64,000 nt of DNA from Mangrovimonas sp. ST2L15 (GTDB lineage: Bacteria > Bacteroidota > Bacteroidia > Flavobacteriales > Flavobacteriaceae): contig NZ_LBIQ01000030.1 in the NCBI RefSeq assembly GCF_001280515.1, forward strand, positions 1,506,501-1,570,500, given 5' to 3'. A program made the position numbers and the translations under genes. Numbering within the stretch: position 1 is the first letter of the stretch; each line of letters starts with the position of its first letter. The notes beneath the pieces are model-generated. The model was not told the origin of the DNA. It was given only the letters and a program-made list of their open reading frames with translations, and ran no database searches. Of the stretch, positions 45,384 to 54,307 are shown piece after piece.

Positions 45384-46715
45384 TTAGATTAAGCCTTTGG
45401 CTTTTACTTCTAGGTATTTATTAATAGCATTGACAGTCAGGTTTTCTGGTTTGGTAAGTATGGTTTGTATCCCGTGTTTTTGCAATTCCCTTACCATCGT
45501 ATACTTTTCAAGGCTGAATTTTTCGGCGATAGTCTTATGGTAAATACTGTTTAAGTCTTGGGTTGGTATAGAAATTAATTCTTCTAGTTCCGTATTTTCA
45601 AAAATGATAACGACGAGTAAATGCTTTTTTGCTATTGCTTGAAGGGACGGCAATTGTCTTTTAAGAGCACTAATATGTTCAAAATTAGTATAAAGCATGA
45701 GCATGCTCCTATGACTTATTTGTCTTTTTACTTGGGCATAAAGTCTTCCAAAATCAGAATCCTGAAACTGAGTATCGATATGGTATAACTGATCCATGAT
45801 TTTATTTAAATGGGTCAGTTTATCTTGAGCAGGTAAAAAAGCTTCTATGTTTTTGGAAAAAGTAAGCAAGCCTACTTTATCGTGTTTCTTTAAAGCAACA
45901 TTACTAAAAGCGAGGGAAGCATTAATGGCATAATCCAATAGTTTTAATCCTTCAAAAGGCATTTTCATGACACGTCCTGTATCAATGATGGAATAAATAG
46001 GTTGGGACCTTTCATCTTGATATTGATTGACCATCAGTTGGCCTGTTTTTGCTGTAGCCTTCCAGTTAATGGTTCTGAAATCATTTCCTGGCACATATTC
46101 CTTAATCTGTTCAAATTCTTGGGTATGCCCAATACGTCTTATTTTTTTAAAGCCAAATTCGGTTAAATGATTGCTGATAGCTAGAAAATCATATTTCTGC
46201 ATTTGTACAAACGAAGGATAAACTGCTACGGTATCATGTTCTTGAAATGTAAATTTTCGCTTGATTATTTTGAGTCCGGTGGAAACAAAAACATTGAGGT
46301 TTCCAAAGATGTATTCTCCACGATCTACAGGTCTTACAGTATAAGAGAAATCCTTTGTTTCATTTGGTTTTAGAGCTGTCCGATACTCAAAATCACGCTT
46401 TTGAAATTGAGCAGGAAGTTCATCAATTACTTGAAGCCAAGTTTTGATGGGATATCGGTTATGTAAACTGATATGGACTAGATTGTCATCACTGTTGGAA
46501 AATTTTTTTGGGAGCCACCTTTTTGCTTCAAATGCATTTTTAAATCGGTAAAGCAAGATCAGATCAATACAGGCAACTAGAGAAATGATTAAAACCAATA
46601 CCCAAGCCAGAGGATATAACCAATGAATCCAAAATGATAGGAGGAAACAGGCTGACCCAAGGGCTAGAACCTTGAAAAAGTTTGGATGAATGTAAAGTGA
46701 TTTTAAAAATTTCAA
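45384..46715 (-). CDS. DUF58 domain-containing protein
   Basis: A 443-residue protein with two N-terminal transmembrane helices (about 12-50), a beta domain, and the DUF58/vWA-like module containing YVPGNDFRTINWKATAKTGQLMVNQYQDE and IIDTGRVMKMPF. DUF58 proteins act as partners of MoxR AAA ATPases. It lies 11 nt after the MoxR gene. Confidence 0.93.
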   Translation of the reverse strand: MKFLKSLYIHPNFFKVLALGSACFLLSFWIHWLYPLAWVLVLIISLVACIDLILLYRFKNAFEAKRWLPKKFSNSDDNLVHISLHNRYPIKTWLQVIDELPAQFQKRDFEYRTALKPNETKDFSYTVRPVDRGEYIFGNLNVFVSTGLKIIKRKFTFQEHDTVAVYPSFVQMQKYDFLAISNHLTEFGFKKIRRIGHTQEFEQIKEYVPGNDFRTINWKATAKTGQLMVNQYQDERSQPIYSIIDTGRVMKMPFEGLKLLDYAINASLAFSNVALKKHDKVGLLTFSKNIEAFLPAQDKLTHLNKIMDQLYHIDTQFQDSDFGRLYAQVKRQISHRSMLMLYTNFEHISALKRQLPSLQAIAKKHLLVVIIFENTELEELISIPTQDLNSIYHKTIAEKFSLEKYTMVRELQKHGIQTILTKPENLTVNAINKYLEVKAKGLI

Positions 46716-46726
46716 GAACTCAAATT

Positions 46727-47710
46727 TTATCGTGGTACTTCAATAGATTGGATTATCATATCTAAAACGCGTTCGGTACTTAGGCCTTCCATTTCTCTCT
46801 CCGGAGTTAGAATAATGCGATGATTCAAGACTGGTTTGACCGCTCTTTTAACATCTTCTGGAGTTACAAAATCTCTTCCAGACATGGCGGCAAAGGCCTT
46901 AGCGGCATTTAAAATGGCAATGGAGGCTCTAGGGGATCCACCCAAATATAAATGGGAATGGTTTCTAGTTTTAGTCACCAATTCTGCTATATATCTAATG
47001 ATTTTTTCTTCAACAAGGATTTGTTGGGTTTTTTCTTTAAAATCTGCCAATTGTTTGGTGTCAATGATTGATTCTATTAAAGTATGTGGTTTTTCACCTT
47101 TTCTTTGGTGATGGGTTTCAATAATTTTTATTTCATCTTCCAGTTGAGGATAATCCACCTTCACCTTAAAAATAAATCGGTCTAATTGCGCTTCTGGCAA
47201 TGCATAGGTGCCTTCTTGTTCAATAGGGTTTTGGGTAGCCAGAACCATAAAGGGATCTTCAAATTTATAAGTGTGTCCATCTATGGTTGCTTGTCTTTCC
47301 TCCATGGATTCAAACAAGGCAGCCTGTGTTTTTGCAGGTGCTCGATTGATTTCATCAATAAGAATGACATTAGAGAAAATAGGACCGGATTTAAATTCAA
47401 AATCTGATGTTTTCATGTTGAGAATCGAAGTTCCCAATACATCACTTGGCATTAAATCTGGAGTGAATTGAATACGGCTAAAATCGGTTTTCAATACCTT
47501 GGCAAATAATTTGGCAGTTACCGTTTTGGCAATGCCAGGAACACCTTCTATTAAAACATGGCCATCAGCCAATAAAGCGGCTATCAAAAGGTCAATAAAT
47601 TCTTCTTGGCCTACAATCACTTTTCCCAACTCACTTTTAATGGACTCAACGGCCATTTTTAATTCTTCTAGCGGGACGCGGTTATTAAATTCTAAGTTGT
47701 CGCTTTCCAT
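46727..47710 (-). CDS. MoxR family AAA+ ATPase
   Basis: A 327-residue ATPase: Walker A GVPGIAKT, Walker B ILIDEINRAP, sensor 1 LATQNPIEQEGTYALPEAQLDRF and a C-terminal lid with GGSPRASIAILNAAKA. MoxR proteins act as chaperone-like motors for maturation of metal- or vWA-domain partners. Its start overlaps the DUF4350 gene by 19 nt. Core of the cluster. Confidence 0.96.
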   Translation of the reverse strand: MESDNLEFNNRVPLEELKMAVESIKSELGKVIVGQEEFIDLLIAALLADGHVLIEGVPGIAKTVTAKLFAKVLKTDFSRIQFTPDLMPSDVLGTSILNMKTSDFEFKSGPIFSNVILIDEINRAPAKTQAALFESMEERQATIDGHTYKFEDPFMVLATQNPIEQEGTYALPEAQLDRFIFKVKVDYPQLEDEIKIIETHHQRKGEKPHTLIESIIDTKQLADFKEKTQQILVEEKIIRYIAELVTKTRNHSHLYLGGSPRASIAILNAAKAFAAMSGRDFVTPEDVKRAVKPVLNHRIILTPEREMEGLSTERVLDMIIQSIEVPR

Positions 47711-48921
47711 GTATTTTTTGATTTAAAGGTGTCTATTTTGGTTTCCAATAACTCCAATTCTTTTACACTCACATTTAAGGCTTTATTTAACGATGCAATC
47801 CATTCAAATAGAGCCTTGGTATCGTCCAGGGAATTGTTACTTCTAGCCGATAGTTGAGATAAAAATTGATTGTCCATTGTTTGTGTATCTAAGTAGTAAT
47901 GGGTTCTAATAAAATTTAAAAAATATTGAATTTTATGATGTGCCATTTCCTTGTGTTTTCCTTGTTCCAAATACATGTTTGAAATGGTTCTGGTAAAATC
48001 CAAGGTTTGGTTTTTTAATGGAGGAATAACCGGTATCGGTCTTTGCTTGCGTTTCCCTTCAAATATAACATACAGCAAAACGCCTAAAAGCATGAGGTAA
48101 TAAGCCCATTTCAATTCTTTATTGTTTAAAAATACATACAAGGGAGAGATGTAAAATGTCTTTCCCGTTTTGTAGTGATTATCAAATAAAATGGGTTCTT
48201 CAGGAGGAAAGTAAGACATCAATCCTGCCGTAAAGTCTTTATTGGTGTCCTTTAAGATGAAATAATTGGTAAAGACTTGAGGTGTTGTACATAATATAAT
48301 ATGTCCTTCGCCAAAGGATTGATATGCGGTTGTAATATGCTCTTCCTTTAATTGCTGTGTATTTTCGTTTATAGCACCAATAACTGCCACCCCTTTTACA
48401 TTTGATGAATCTACTTTTTTGAGGTAGTTGATATAATCCATACGATCTAATGGAAATAGATCGGAGGAAAGTTGTGGATTTTTTAGCCCTAATGAAAACG
48501 CATTGTCCATATTGTCAAAATTGCTCAATAAAGACGTTTTTAATTGCAATGTATCCTGAAGCCTTTTTGGTATTTCCTCTGAGGCAAATAATAGGGTGTT
48601 ACCTTTGTCTACCCAATTAAGCAACGTTTCCAATTCGTCTTCACCTAATCCAACATTGTTGTTCAGCAAAACATAAGTTCCCGAAATTGAATCGTTATAG
48701 GTCAAAAACTCATAGGGAGATTGATTGATATCAATAAGTTGTTCATTTCCAAAATGAGACTCCAATAAATCATGAAAAACATAAGTTCCAAATGGAATTT
48801 TGTGTTGTTTGGCATAAGATGGAAACCAATTCACCTTTTCTGGCTTGGTGTATTCGGCTAAAACCATCAGAACAATAATCAAGATGGCCAAACCTAAATA
48901 TATTCTCCCCTTTTTATTCAT
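47692..48921 (-). CDS. DUF4350 domain membrane protein
   Basis: A 409-residue protein: N-terminal transmembrane helix (about 5-22), an extracytoplasmic DUF4350 (ThuA/GATase-like) domain (VLLNNNVGLGEDELETLLNWVDKGNTLLFAS), a second membrane helix near 275-292, then a helical cytosolic tail. It is the usual companion of DUF4129 and MoxR in this cluster, overlapping both neighbours. Confidence 0.85.
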   Translation of the reverse strand: MNKKGRIYLGLAILIIVLMVLAEYTKPEKVNWFPSYAKQHKIPFGTYVFHDLLESHFGNEQLIDINQSPYEFLTYNDSISGTYVLLNNNVGLGEDELETLLNWVDKGNTLLFASEEIPKRLQDTLQLKTSLLSNFDNMDNAFSLGLKNPQLSSDLFPLDRMDYINYLKKVDSSNVKGVAVIGAINENTQQLKEEHITTAYQSFGEGHIILCTTPQVFTNYFILKDTNKDFTAGLMSYFPPEEPILFDNHYKTGKTFYISPLYVFLNNKELKWAYYLMLLGVLLYVIFEGKRKQRPIPVIPPLKNQTLDFTRTISNMYLEQGKHKEMAHHKIQYFLNFIRTHYYLDTQTMDNQFLSQLSARSNNSLDDTKALFEWIASLNKALNVSVKELELLETKIDTFKSKNTWKATT

Positions 48922-49649
48922 GCCGCTTGGATGGTTTGGTTGAAATCTTGAAATACGGTTTGGTATTTGAAGTATTTTTCTTCATTAATAAGAAACGACC
49001 CATACCACACATAATCGTAAATTCGGGTAAGGTTGGTAAACGAGGTTTTTAGGTCAGAATTGTTAAGTTCCCAAATATAATCTGTATTTGTTTTATCTGG
49101 TTGCCAGTTAATCAATTCCTTTTCTGTTAAGCGTTTTAAGGTCAACAAATATTGATACCTCAGTGCGAGTCTAAATTGTTTTTCTTTTAATGCGTCTAGT
49201 ATCAGGTTTTCAAGGTCTGCCTTTTTTATCAATTCTTCCTCGAGAGTCAAAGAAATACTGCCCTCAGGTTTCTTCCCGGTAACAAGTGTTTTGGTATTGA
49301 ATTTCAAGAAGAGTTTAATTAGCAAATAGACCAAAACTACTAACAGAAGATATGGTAGTGCCTTTAAAATCATGCTAAAAATACCGCTCGCTTTTTCTAC
49401 CCCAAAAATGGCTTCCAAGATTTTTAAAAGGAGATTTCTTAACCAAATCATGAGATCATCCCAAAAGGGAATTTCGGTTGGTGTTTCCGTATAATCAAAA
49501 TCAGAGTCCTCGAGGTAGGGCTCCAATTCTGATTCTGAAATTTCTTGAACCTGAAGAGGCGTGTGATCGGCAGCAACCACCAACGAATCTACTTGAGCAA
49601 ATCCATGCCAAGTAGTAAATAGGAATATGATGCCGATTAATAATTTCAT
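48918..49649 (-). CDS. DUF4129-type membrane protein
   Basis: A 243-residue protein with signal sequence, an acidic periplasmic stretch, one transmembrane helix (about 95-115) and a C-terminal cytosolic domain with LRYQYLLTLKRLTEKELINWQPDKTNTDYIWEL, characteristic of DUF4129. It overlaps the DUF4350 gene by 4 nt and abuts the upstream gene (0 nt gap). Function unknown; conserved in MoxR-DUF58 operons. Confidence 0.85.
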   Translation of the reverse strand: MKLLIGIIFLFTTWHGFAQVDSLVVAADHTPLQVQEISESELEPYLEDSDFDYTETPTEIPFWDDLMIWLRNLLLKILEAIFGVEKASGIFSMILKALPYLLLVVLVYLLIKLFLKFNTKTLVTGKKPEGSISLTLEEELIKKADLENLILDALKEKQFRLALRYQYLLTLKRLTEKELINWQPDKTNTDYIWELNNSDLKTSFTNLTRIYDYVWYGSFLINEEKYFKYQTVFQDFNQTIQAA

Positions 49650-50519
49650 TTAAGAATCAGATCCGATAGATTCGATTTGCTCAAAGGTACCTGTTAGATG
49701 TTTTTTCTCATTAAGGTTGAAGTACACCAAAACAGCACTTATTACCAAAACAAGGTTTAACACGTACTGAAAAAAGTACGCTATTATATTGAGGAGAATC
49801 ATAATTGGGTCAAAAAAGCTACTCATGTCCGATGGGTCAAATTCACTAGAGAAAGTGCCCATTTTTATCATGCTATATAACGAAGCAGGGAGACTGAATG
49901 CATAACCTGCAATCGTAATAATAATGTACATGATGATTAGGGTAAAGAAAGTCATCCAGAACTCATCTTTGATTAGAGTAAAACTGTAACTATAGGAATC
50001 GGACACATCTTTATCTTCAAAGACATAAATGGAAAACACTATAAACATGGGGACCATTAAATACAGAACGGGTAGAAAGCAAAGCATAGCACCTATTATT
50101 AGTGTAATCCATTTCAAAACACCTAAGCCCAAAAAGCCCGTGATTTGTTGGTAAACCGCTTGTTTAATTTCACTTTCATTGATAACACCATTATTATGAA
50201 TGTAATTTTTGATGTAATGCAGTGCAGAGGCACTTGCAAAAACATAGGCTAGAATGGCAGATACTACAAATAATCCGACAGATAGGAGCATGATGCCACC
50301 ACTAAACAAACCATTTCTTGAAGAGCTGTTGAAGTCAAACATGTCTACAGCTGCATATAGATAAAAAACCATGCAACCCAAATAGATTAAAATAAAGGGA
50401 GCACAAATTTTTAGAATGGTACTGAAAAAGGGCTTGTATTCATGTCTTATAAAACCAAAGCTATCACTTATGATTTCACCGAGTTCACGTTGCTTTTTAA
50501 ATTGAAAGAATGTTTTCAT
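49650..50519 (-). CDS. Multi-pass membrane protein of the MoxR cluster
   Basis: A 289-residue protein with about six transmembrane segments and a cytosolic N-terminus (FKKQRELGEIISDSFGFIRHEYKPFF). This resembles the membrane domain of glycerophosphoryl diester phosphodiesterase-like or DUF4013-type proteins, without an enzymatic part. It overlaps the SpoIIM-like gene by 23 nt. Function unknown. Confidence 0.75.
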   Translation of the reverse strand: MKTFFQFKKQRELGEIISDSFGFIRHEYKPFFSTILKICAPFILIYLGCMVFYLYAAVDMFDFNSSSRNGLFSGGIMLLSVGLFVVSAILAYVFASASALHYIKNYIHNNGVINESEIKQAVYQQITGFLGLGVLKWITLIIGAMLCFLPVLYLMVPMFIVFSIYVFEDKDVSDSYSYSFTLIKDEFWMTFFTLIIMYIIITIAGYAFSLPASLYSMIKMGTFSSEFDPSDMSSFFDPIMILLNIIAYFFQYVLNLVLVISAVLVYFNLNEKKHLTGTFEQIESIGSDS

Positions 50520-51483
50520 GTTGGTTACTAGTAGATTTTTTATTGAGATAAATTGGATAATAGACGTAATAAAATAGAATGAGACCTAATGAAAGGGCAA
50601 TTATAAAAATGGCTAACCAATCGGGCATTTCTGTATGTCTTGTGACAAAACCTTCCAAAAATCCAGCGACGATAAAAAAAGGAATGGTACTCATTAAAAT
50701 TTTCAAACCACTTTTGATACCTCTTTTAAAAGCTTCTAGTCTGGTGTAGGTTTCTGGAAAAAGCATGCCAGCTCCTAAAGTCAGTCCAGCACATCCAGCC
50801 ACAATGATGACAGATATTTCGATGGTTCCATGAATCCAAATGGTTCTAGCTGATTCCCAAAGCAGTCCTTTTTCATAAAAAAAGTATTGAAAACTACCTA
50901 ACATCAATCCGTTTTGTAGCATGATATACAAAGAGCCAATACCAACCAAAAGGCCATAAACAAAGGCCATAAGAGCTACCTTAATGTTATTAAGTGTGAT
51001 GCCTAAAAACATATTGAACTCCCCTTGTTGTTTATACACAGCCATGGGGTCTCCTTTTTCAATATTTTCTAGGGTCATGTTGACATATCCATCACCCAAA
51101 AAAGAACGAACAAAGTCCCCTTCACTAGCTGCAGAAAAGGCTCCTATGATAACGAATAGGGCAAAAACTAAAAAAGCAATGAGTAACTTTCTTTGATGTT
51201 GGTAGAATTCCATGGGGAATTCTTTGGTGAAAAAGGTGATGATCCTGTTTTTAGATTCTTTTTTGGTCTTGTAAATTTTTTGATGAGCGCTGGAAGCCAG
51301 TTGATTGAGATAAAATTCGGTATTGCTTTTGGGGTAGAAGGTTTTGGCATAGCTCAAATGATCTGTTATTTCGATATAAAGGTCAGAGAGATCATCGGGA
51401 TTCATGGAGATTTTATTTGAAAGAAGGTTTTCAAAAGTGGACCATTTATCCTTATTTTGCTTCACAAAAGCAGCTTCACGCAT
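50497..51483 (-). CDS. Stage II sporulation protein M-like (DUF95) membrane protein
   Basis: A 328-residue protein with a long cytosolic N-terminus and five to six transmembrane helices. The DUF95 signature includes NNIKVALMAFVYGLLVGIGSLYIMLQNGLMLGSF and TIWIHGTIEISVIIVAGCAGL. Despite the family name there is no sporulation here: homologues are widespread in non-sporulating bacteria, usually in RDD-SpoIIM-DUF58-MoxR clusters like this one. Likely first gene of the leftward cluster. Confidence 0.9.
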   Translation of the reverse strand: MREAAFVKQNKDKWSTFENLLSNKISMNPDDLSDLYIEITDHLSYAKTFYPKSNTEFYLNQLASSAHQKIYKTKKESKNRIITFFTKEFPMEFYQHQRKLLIAFLVFALFVIIGAFSAASEGDFVRSFLGDGYVNMTLENIEKGDPMAVYKQQGEFNMFLGITLNNIKVALMAFVYGLLVGIGSLYIMLQNGLMLGSFQYFFYEKGLLWESARTIWIHGTIEISVIIVAGCAGLTLGAGMLFPETYTRLEAFKRGIKSGLKILMSTIPFFIVAGFLEGFVTRHTEMPDWLAIFIIALSLGLILFYYVYYPIYLNKKSTSNQHENILSI

Positions 51484-51516
51484 TTATAGGGCTTTTGCTT
51501 TCAAAGAAAAGAAAAT

Positions 51517-52233
51517 ATGGAAGAATTTCAAATTGAAACCGCGCAAAATATAGGTATAAACCAAAACGTCGCTCACTTAGGAGATAGAATGTTGGGTTAC
51601 TTGATTGATTCTTTGGTGATTTTTCTATACATATTTTCGGTATACATGTTATTGATTACTTTGGAATTGGACATGATGGACTCATGGTCAATTTATCTTT
51701 TAGTTAGTTTACCTGCTTTTATGTATTATGTATTGTTGGAAACTTTTTGGGATGGTAGAACCATTGGTAAATATGCTGCCAAAACCAGAGTGGTAAAGTT
51801 AGATGGTTCGAAGCCTGCTTTTTCCAATTTCTTAATAAGGTGGTTGTTGCGTATTGTAGATGTTACCTTAACAAGTGGTGGTCTGGCTGTTTTAACCATT
51901 TTACTTAAAGGGAATGGGCAACGTGTAGGAGATATAGCTGCGGGAACGACTGTGATTAGTGAAAAGCAGAGAGTTCGCTTAAGGGATACAATTATGGTTC
52001 AATTGCCCGATGATTATCAACCTAAATACAGTCAGGTGACTGTATTTTCTGATCAAGAGATGCAGACTATTAAAAGTTTATATGAAACGGCCGTATCTAA
52101 GGGGCAACACAATGTGATATTGTCGCTATTTAATAAAACCAAAGACGTTATGCAGGTGCAGCCGGAGGAGTTACCCATGGATTTTATCAAGCGAATTATC
52201 AAGGATTATAATTACTTTACACAGCAAATGTAA
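51517..52233 (+). CDS. RDD family membrane protein
   Basis: A 238-residue protein with three transmembrane helices and the RDD motifs: LGDRMLGYLIDSLVIF and WDGRTIGKYAAKTRVV, then GDIAAGTTVI. The C-terminal cytosolic region (about 165-238) is extra. It is divergent from the SpoIIM-like gene across 33 bp, the common flavobacterial placement, so it probably works with that cluster. Confidence 0.92.
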   Translation: MEEFQIETAQNIGINQNVAHLGDRMLGYLIDSLVIFLYIFSVYMLLITLELDMMDSWSIYLLVSLPAFMYYVLLETFWDGRTIGKYAAKTRVVKLDGSKPAFSNFLIRWLLRIVDVTLTSGGLAVLTILLKGNGQRVGDIAAGTTVISEKQRVRLRDTIMVQLPDDYQPKYSQVTVFSDQEMQTIKSLYETAVSKGQHNVILSLFNKTKDVMQVQPEELPMDFIKRIIKDYNYFTQQM

Positions 52234-52236
52234 TTG

Positions 52237-52878
52237 ATGGTTGAAGGTGTTTTCACAGAGGAGAATTTCATTTATCTGATTGAGATTTTTGGTACCATAG
52301 CTTTTGCTATTTCAGGCGTATTGGTAGCCCTAAACAAGCGAATGGATTTTTTTGGCATCATCATCATTGCTTTTGTGACTTCGGTTGGGGGTGGGACATT
52401 ACGTGATGTTTTAATGGGGTATACACCTGTTACCTGGATGACCCACTTGATCTATGTTCACCTTATTTTAGGTGCTTCTGTTTTTGCTATTATTTTTAGA
52501 CACAAATTGGATCGGTTGAGACGATCGCTTTTTTTATTTGATACCATAGGTATTGGTCTGTATACGGTAATTGGAGTAGAGAAGGGCCTTTCGGCAAATT
52601 TAGATCCCTTGATTTGTGTTGCCATAGGAACCATGTCTGCCTGTTTTGGAGGTGTGATAAGAGACATTTTGTGCAACGACATCCCAGTAATATTCAGGAA
52701 GGAAATTTATGCAACGGCTTGTATCGTTGGTGGAACCACCTATTTTTTATTAAGTCAATTGCCGATAGAGCGTAATTGGGTTTTTGTGATTTCAGGCCTA
52801 GTGGTTATAACGATTCGTTTGGTGGCGGTAATTTTTAAAATCAGTTTACCAGATATTTATAAAAGATCTAATCGATAA
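52237..52878 (+). CDS. TRIC-type (UPF0126/YadS) membrane channel protein
   Basis: A 213-residue protein with seven transmembrane helices in two repeats. Each repeat has a conserved GGGxxRD motif (VTSVGGGTLRDVLMG and FGGVIRDILCND), and IGIGLYTVIGVEKGL lies between. Bacterial TRIC homologues form trimeric cation channels. I took the ATG at 52237; a TTG lies one codon upstream. Four nt after the RDD gene, so co-transcribed. The stop overlaps the converging cyclophilin by 11 nt. Confidence 0.92.
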   Translation: MVEGVFTEENFIYLIEIFGTIAFAISGVLVALNKRMDFFGIIIIAFVTSVGGGTLRDVLMGYTPVTWMTHLIYVHLILGASVFAIIFRHKLDRLRRSLFLFDTIGIGLYTVIGVEKGLSANLDPLICVAIGTMSACFGGVIRDILCNDIPVIFRKEIYATACIVGGTTYFLLSQLPIERNWVFVISGLVVITIRLVAVIFKISLPDIYKRSNR

Positions 52879-53572
52879 TTCTGACACTTTTGATATAAAT
52901 GTTGTGAACGGGCCAATCAGAATCATCTGTTTTCTGTTTGGCAATTTCATCAACGACATCCATACCATTTAGGACCTTTCCAAAAATGGTATAGGAGCCA
53001 TCCAAATGATGTGCGCCTCCTTCCTGTTGAACAATAAAGAACTCATAGGGAGATGCTAACTTATAAGCATTTTCAATTTCACTACTAGGCATACTAATGA
53101 CGCCACGATCGTGTTTAAAACCACGTTTGGTGTCTGGTGGCAAAAGATATTTTCCTATTCCAGCTCGTTTGTTCATGATATCTGGGTCATCGGTACTACC
53201 TCCTTGAACAATAAAGTTGTTGATGACTCGATAAAATTGGGTGTTGTCAAAATACTTCCTTTTGGTTAGGTAAATGAAATTAGCTCTATGGAATTTGGTT
53301 TCATTAAAAAGCTCGATATCGATATCTCCAAAATCTGTCTTTATTCTTACCTTATTTTCTTTGTTGTGTTTTTCATATTCCAAAAAAAACTCCATCGCTG
53401 TTTTATCTGTGAGAAATGGAAATTCTGGCTCTTTTTCTTCGACAGTATCTTTTTTAACGACTTCTTTTTTTTCGGTTTTTGTTTGATTAATAGGGGTTCC
53501 CTTTTTAATTTTGGTATTGTTGTTACAGTTTAAGAGAAGTAGGGAAAGAAAAATGACGGAAAAATATTTCAT
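52868..53572 (-). CDS. Cyclophilin-type peptidyl-prolyl isomerase, lipoprotein
   Basis: A 234-residue exported prolyl isomerase. I took the ATG at 53572, which starts a lipoprotein signal (LLLLNC, Cys16); the upstream ATG at 53599 adds nine residues. A Lys/Glu-rich linker (about 17-60) precedes the cyclophilin domain with FYRVINNFIVQGGS, KRGFKHDRGVISM, YEFFIVQQ and YTIFGKVLNGMDVVDEIA. Likely a periplasmic foldase. Confidence 0.93.
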   Translation of the reverse strand: MKYFSVIFLSLLLLNCNNNTKIKKGTPINQTKTEKKEVVKKDTVEEKEPEFPFLTDKTAMEFFLEYEKHNKENKVRIKTDFGDIDIELFNETKFHRANFIYLTKRKYFDNTQFYRVINNFIVQGGSTDDPDIMNKRAGIGKYLLPPDTKRGFKHDRGVISMPSSEIENAYKLASPYEFFIVQQEGGAHHLDGSYTIFGKVLNGMDVVDEIAKQKTDDSDWPVHNIYIKSVRIID

Positions 53573-53616
53573 ATAAGGATTTCTTCTTGTAAGCTGCAAA
53601 ATTCAAAGAGAGGTCA

Positions 53617-54258
53617 ATGAATTTCGATAGGTTTATAAATATTGTGCCAAAATTAAAAAATATACCTCTTCCAGCCGAATCATCTCAATTTAAAATGTCT
53701 CCACCATTCCGACAGGAACTTATAAAAAGGGAGCAAAAAAAGATGAAATTCGCAAGGAAGGCAGGTGTTATGGCCCTGTTTTATCCAGATGTGACCAATA
53801 CCACCAAACTCATTTTGATTTTGAGAAAAACATACAGAGGTGTTCATTCGGCTCAAGTGGCATTTCCCGGAGGGAAAGAGGAGGAGCACGATGATTCCTT
53901 GATGGCTACAGCTTTAAGGGAAACCGCAGAGGAGGTTGGTGTGCCAGAGCATCAAATTGAAGTTTTGAGAGAAATGACGCAAGTTTATATTCCGCCCAGT
54001 AATTATTATGTCTATCCTTTTATTGGGATTTCTAAAGAAACGCCACGTTTTATCAAACAGGAAACCGAAGTTGAAGAATTATTGGAAATTACTTTTCAGG
54101 ATATGATAAGCGATTCCAATGTGGTAACCGAAATTGTAAACACGAGTTATCAAAAAGCCATTAGTGTTCCCGCCTTCAAATTAAACGGTAAAATTGTTTG
54201 GGGAGCTACTGCTATGATGCTCAGTGAGATTAAAGACTTGTTAAAGCAAGCCCTGTAA
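53617..54258 (+). CDS. CoA pyrophosphatase, Nudix hydrolase
   Basis: A 213-residue Nudix enzyme that cleaves CoA to phosphopantetheine and 3',5'-ADP. HSAQVAFPGGKEEEHDDS leads into the Nudix box core R101-E-T-A-E105-E106-V-G108, with the CoA-type UPF0035 segment before it (RGVHSAQVAFPGG). It is divergent from the cyclophilin and 49 nt upstream of the acyltransferase. Confidence 0.93.
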   Translation: MNFDRFINIVPKLKNIPLPAESSQFKMSPPFRQELIKREQKKMKFARKAGVMALFYPDVTNTTKLILILRKTYRGVHSAQVAFPGGKEEEHDDSLMATALRETAEEVGVPEHQIEVLREMTQVYIPPSNYYVYPFIGISKETPRFIKQETEVEELLEITFQDMISDSNVVTEIVNTSYQKAISVPAFKLNGKIVWGATAMMLSEIKDLLKQAL

Positions 54259-54307
54259 ATTTCTTACTTTTATTACCTTTGTACCCTTAATTAAGCATGA
54301 AACAAAC

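Noticed and set aside
50497-51483. Sporulation function from the SpoIIM-like gene
   Set aside because: The family is widespread in non-sporulating bacteria and the cluster is the MoxR-DUF58 type.
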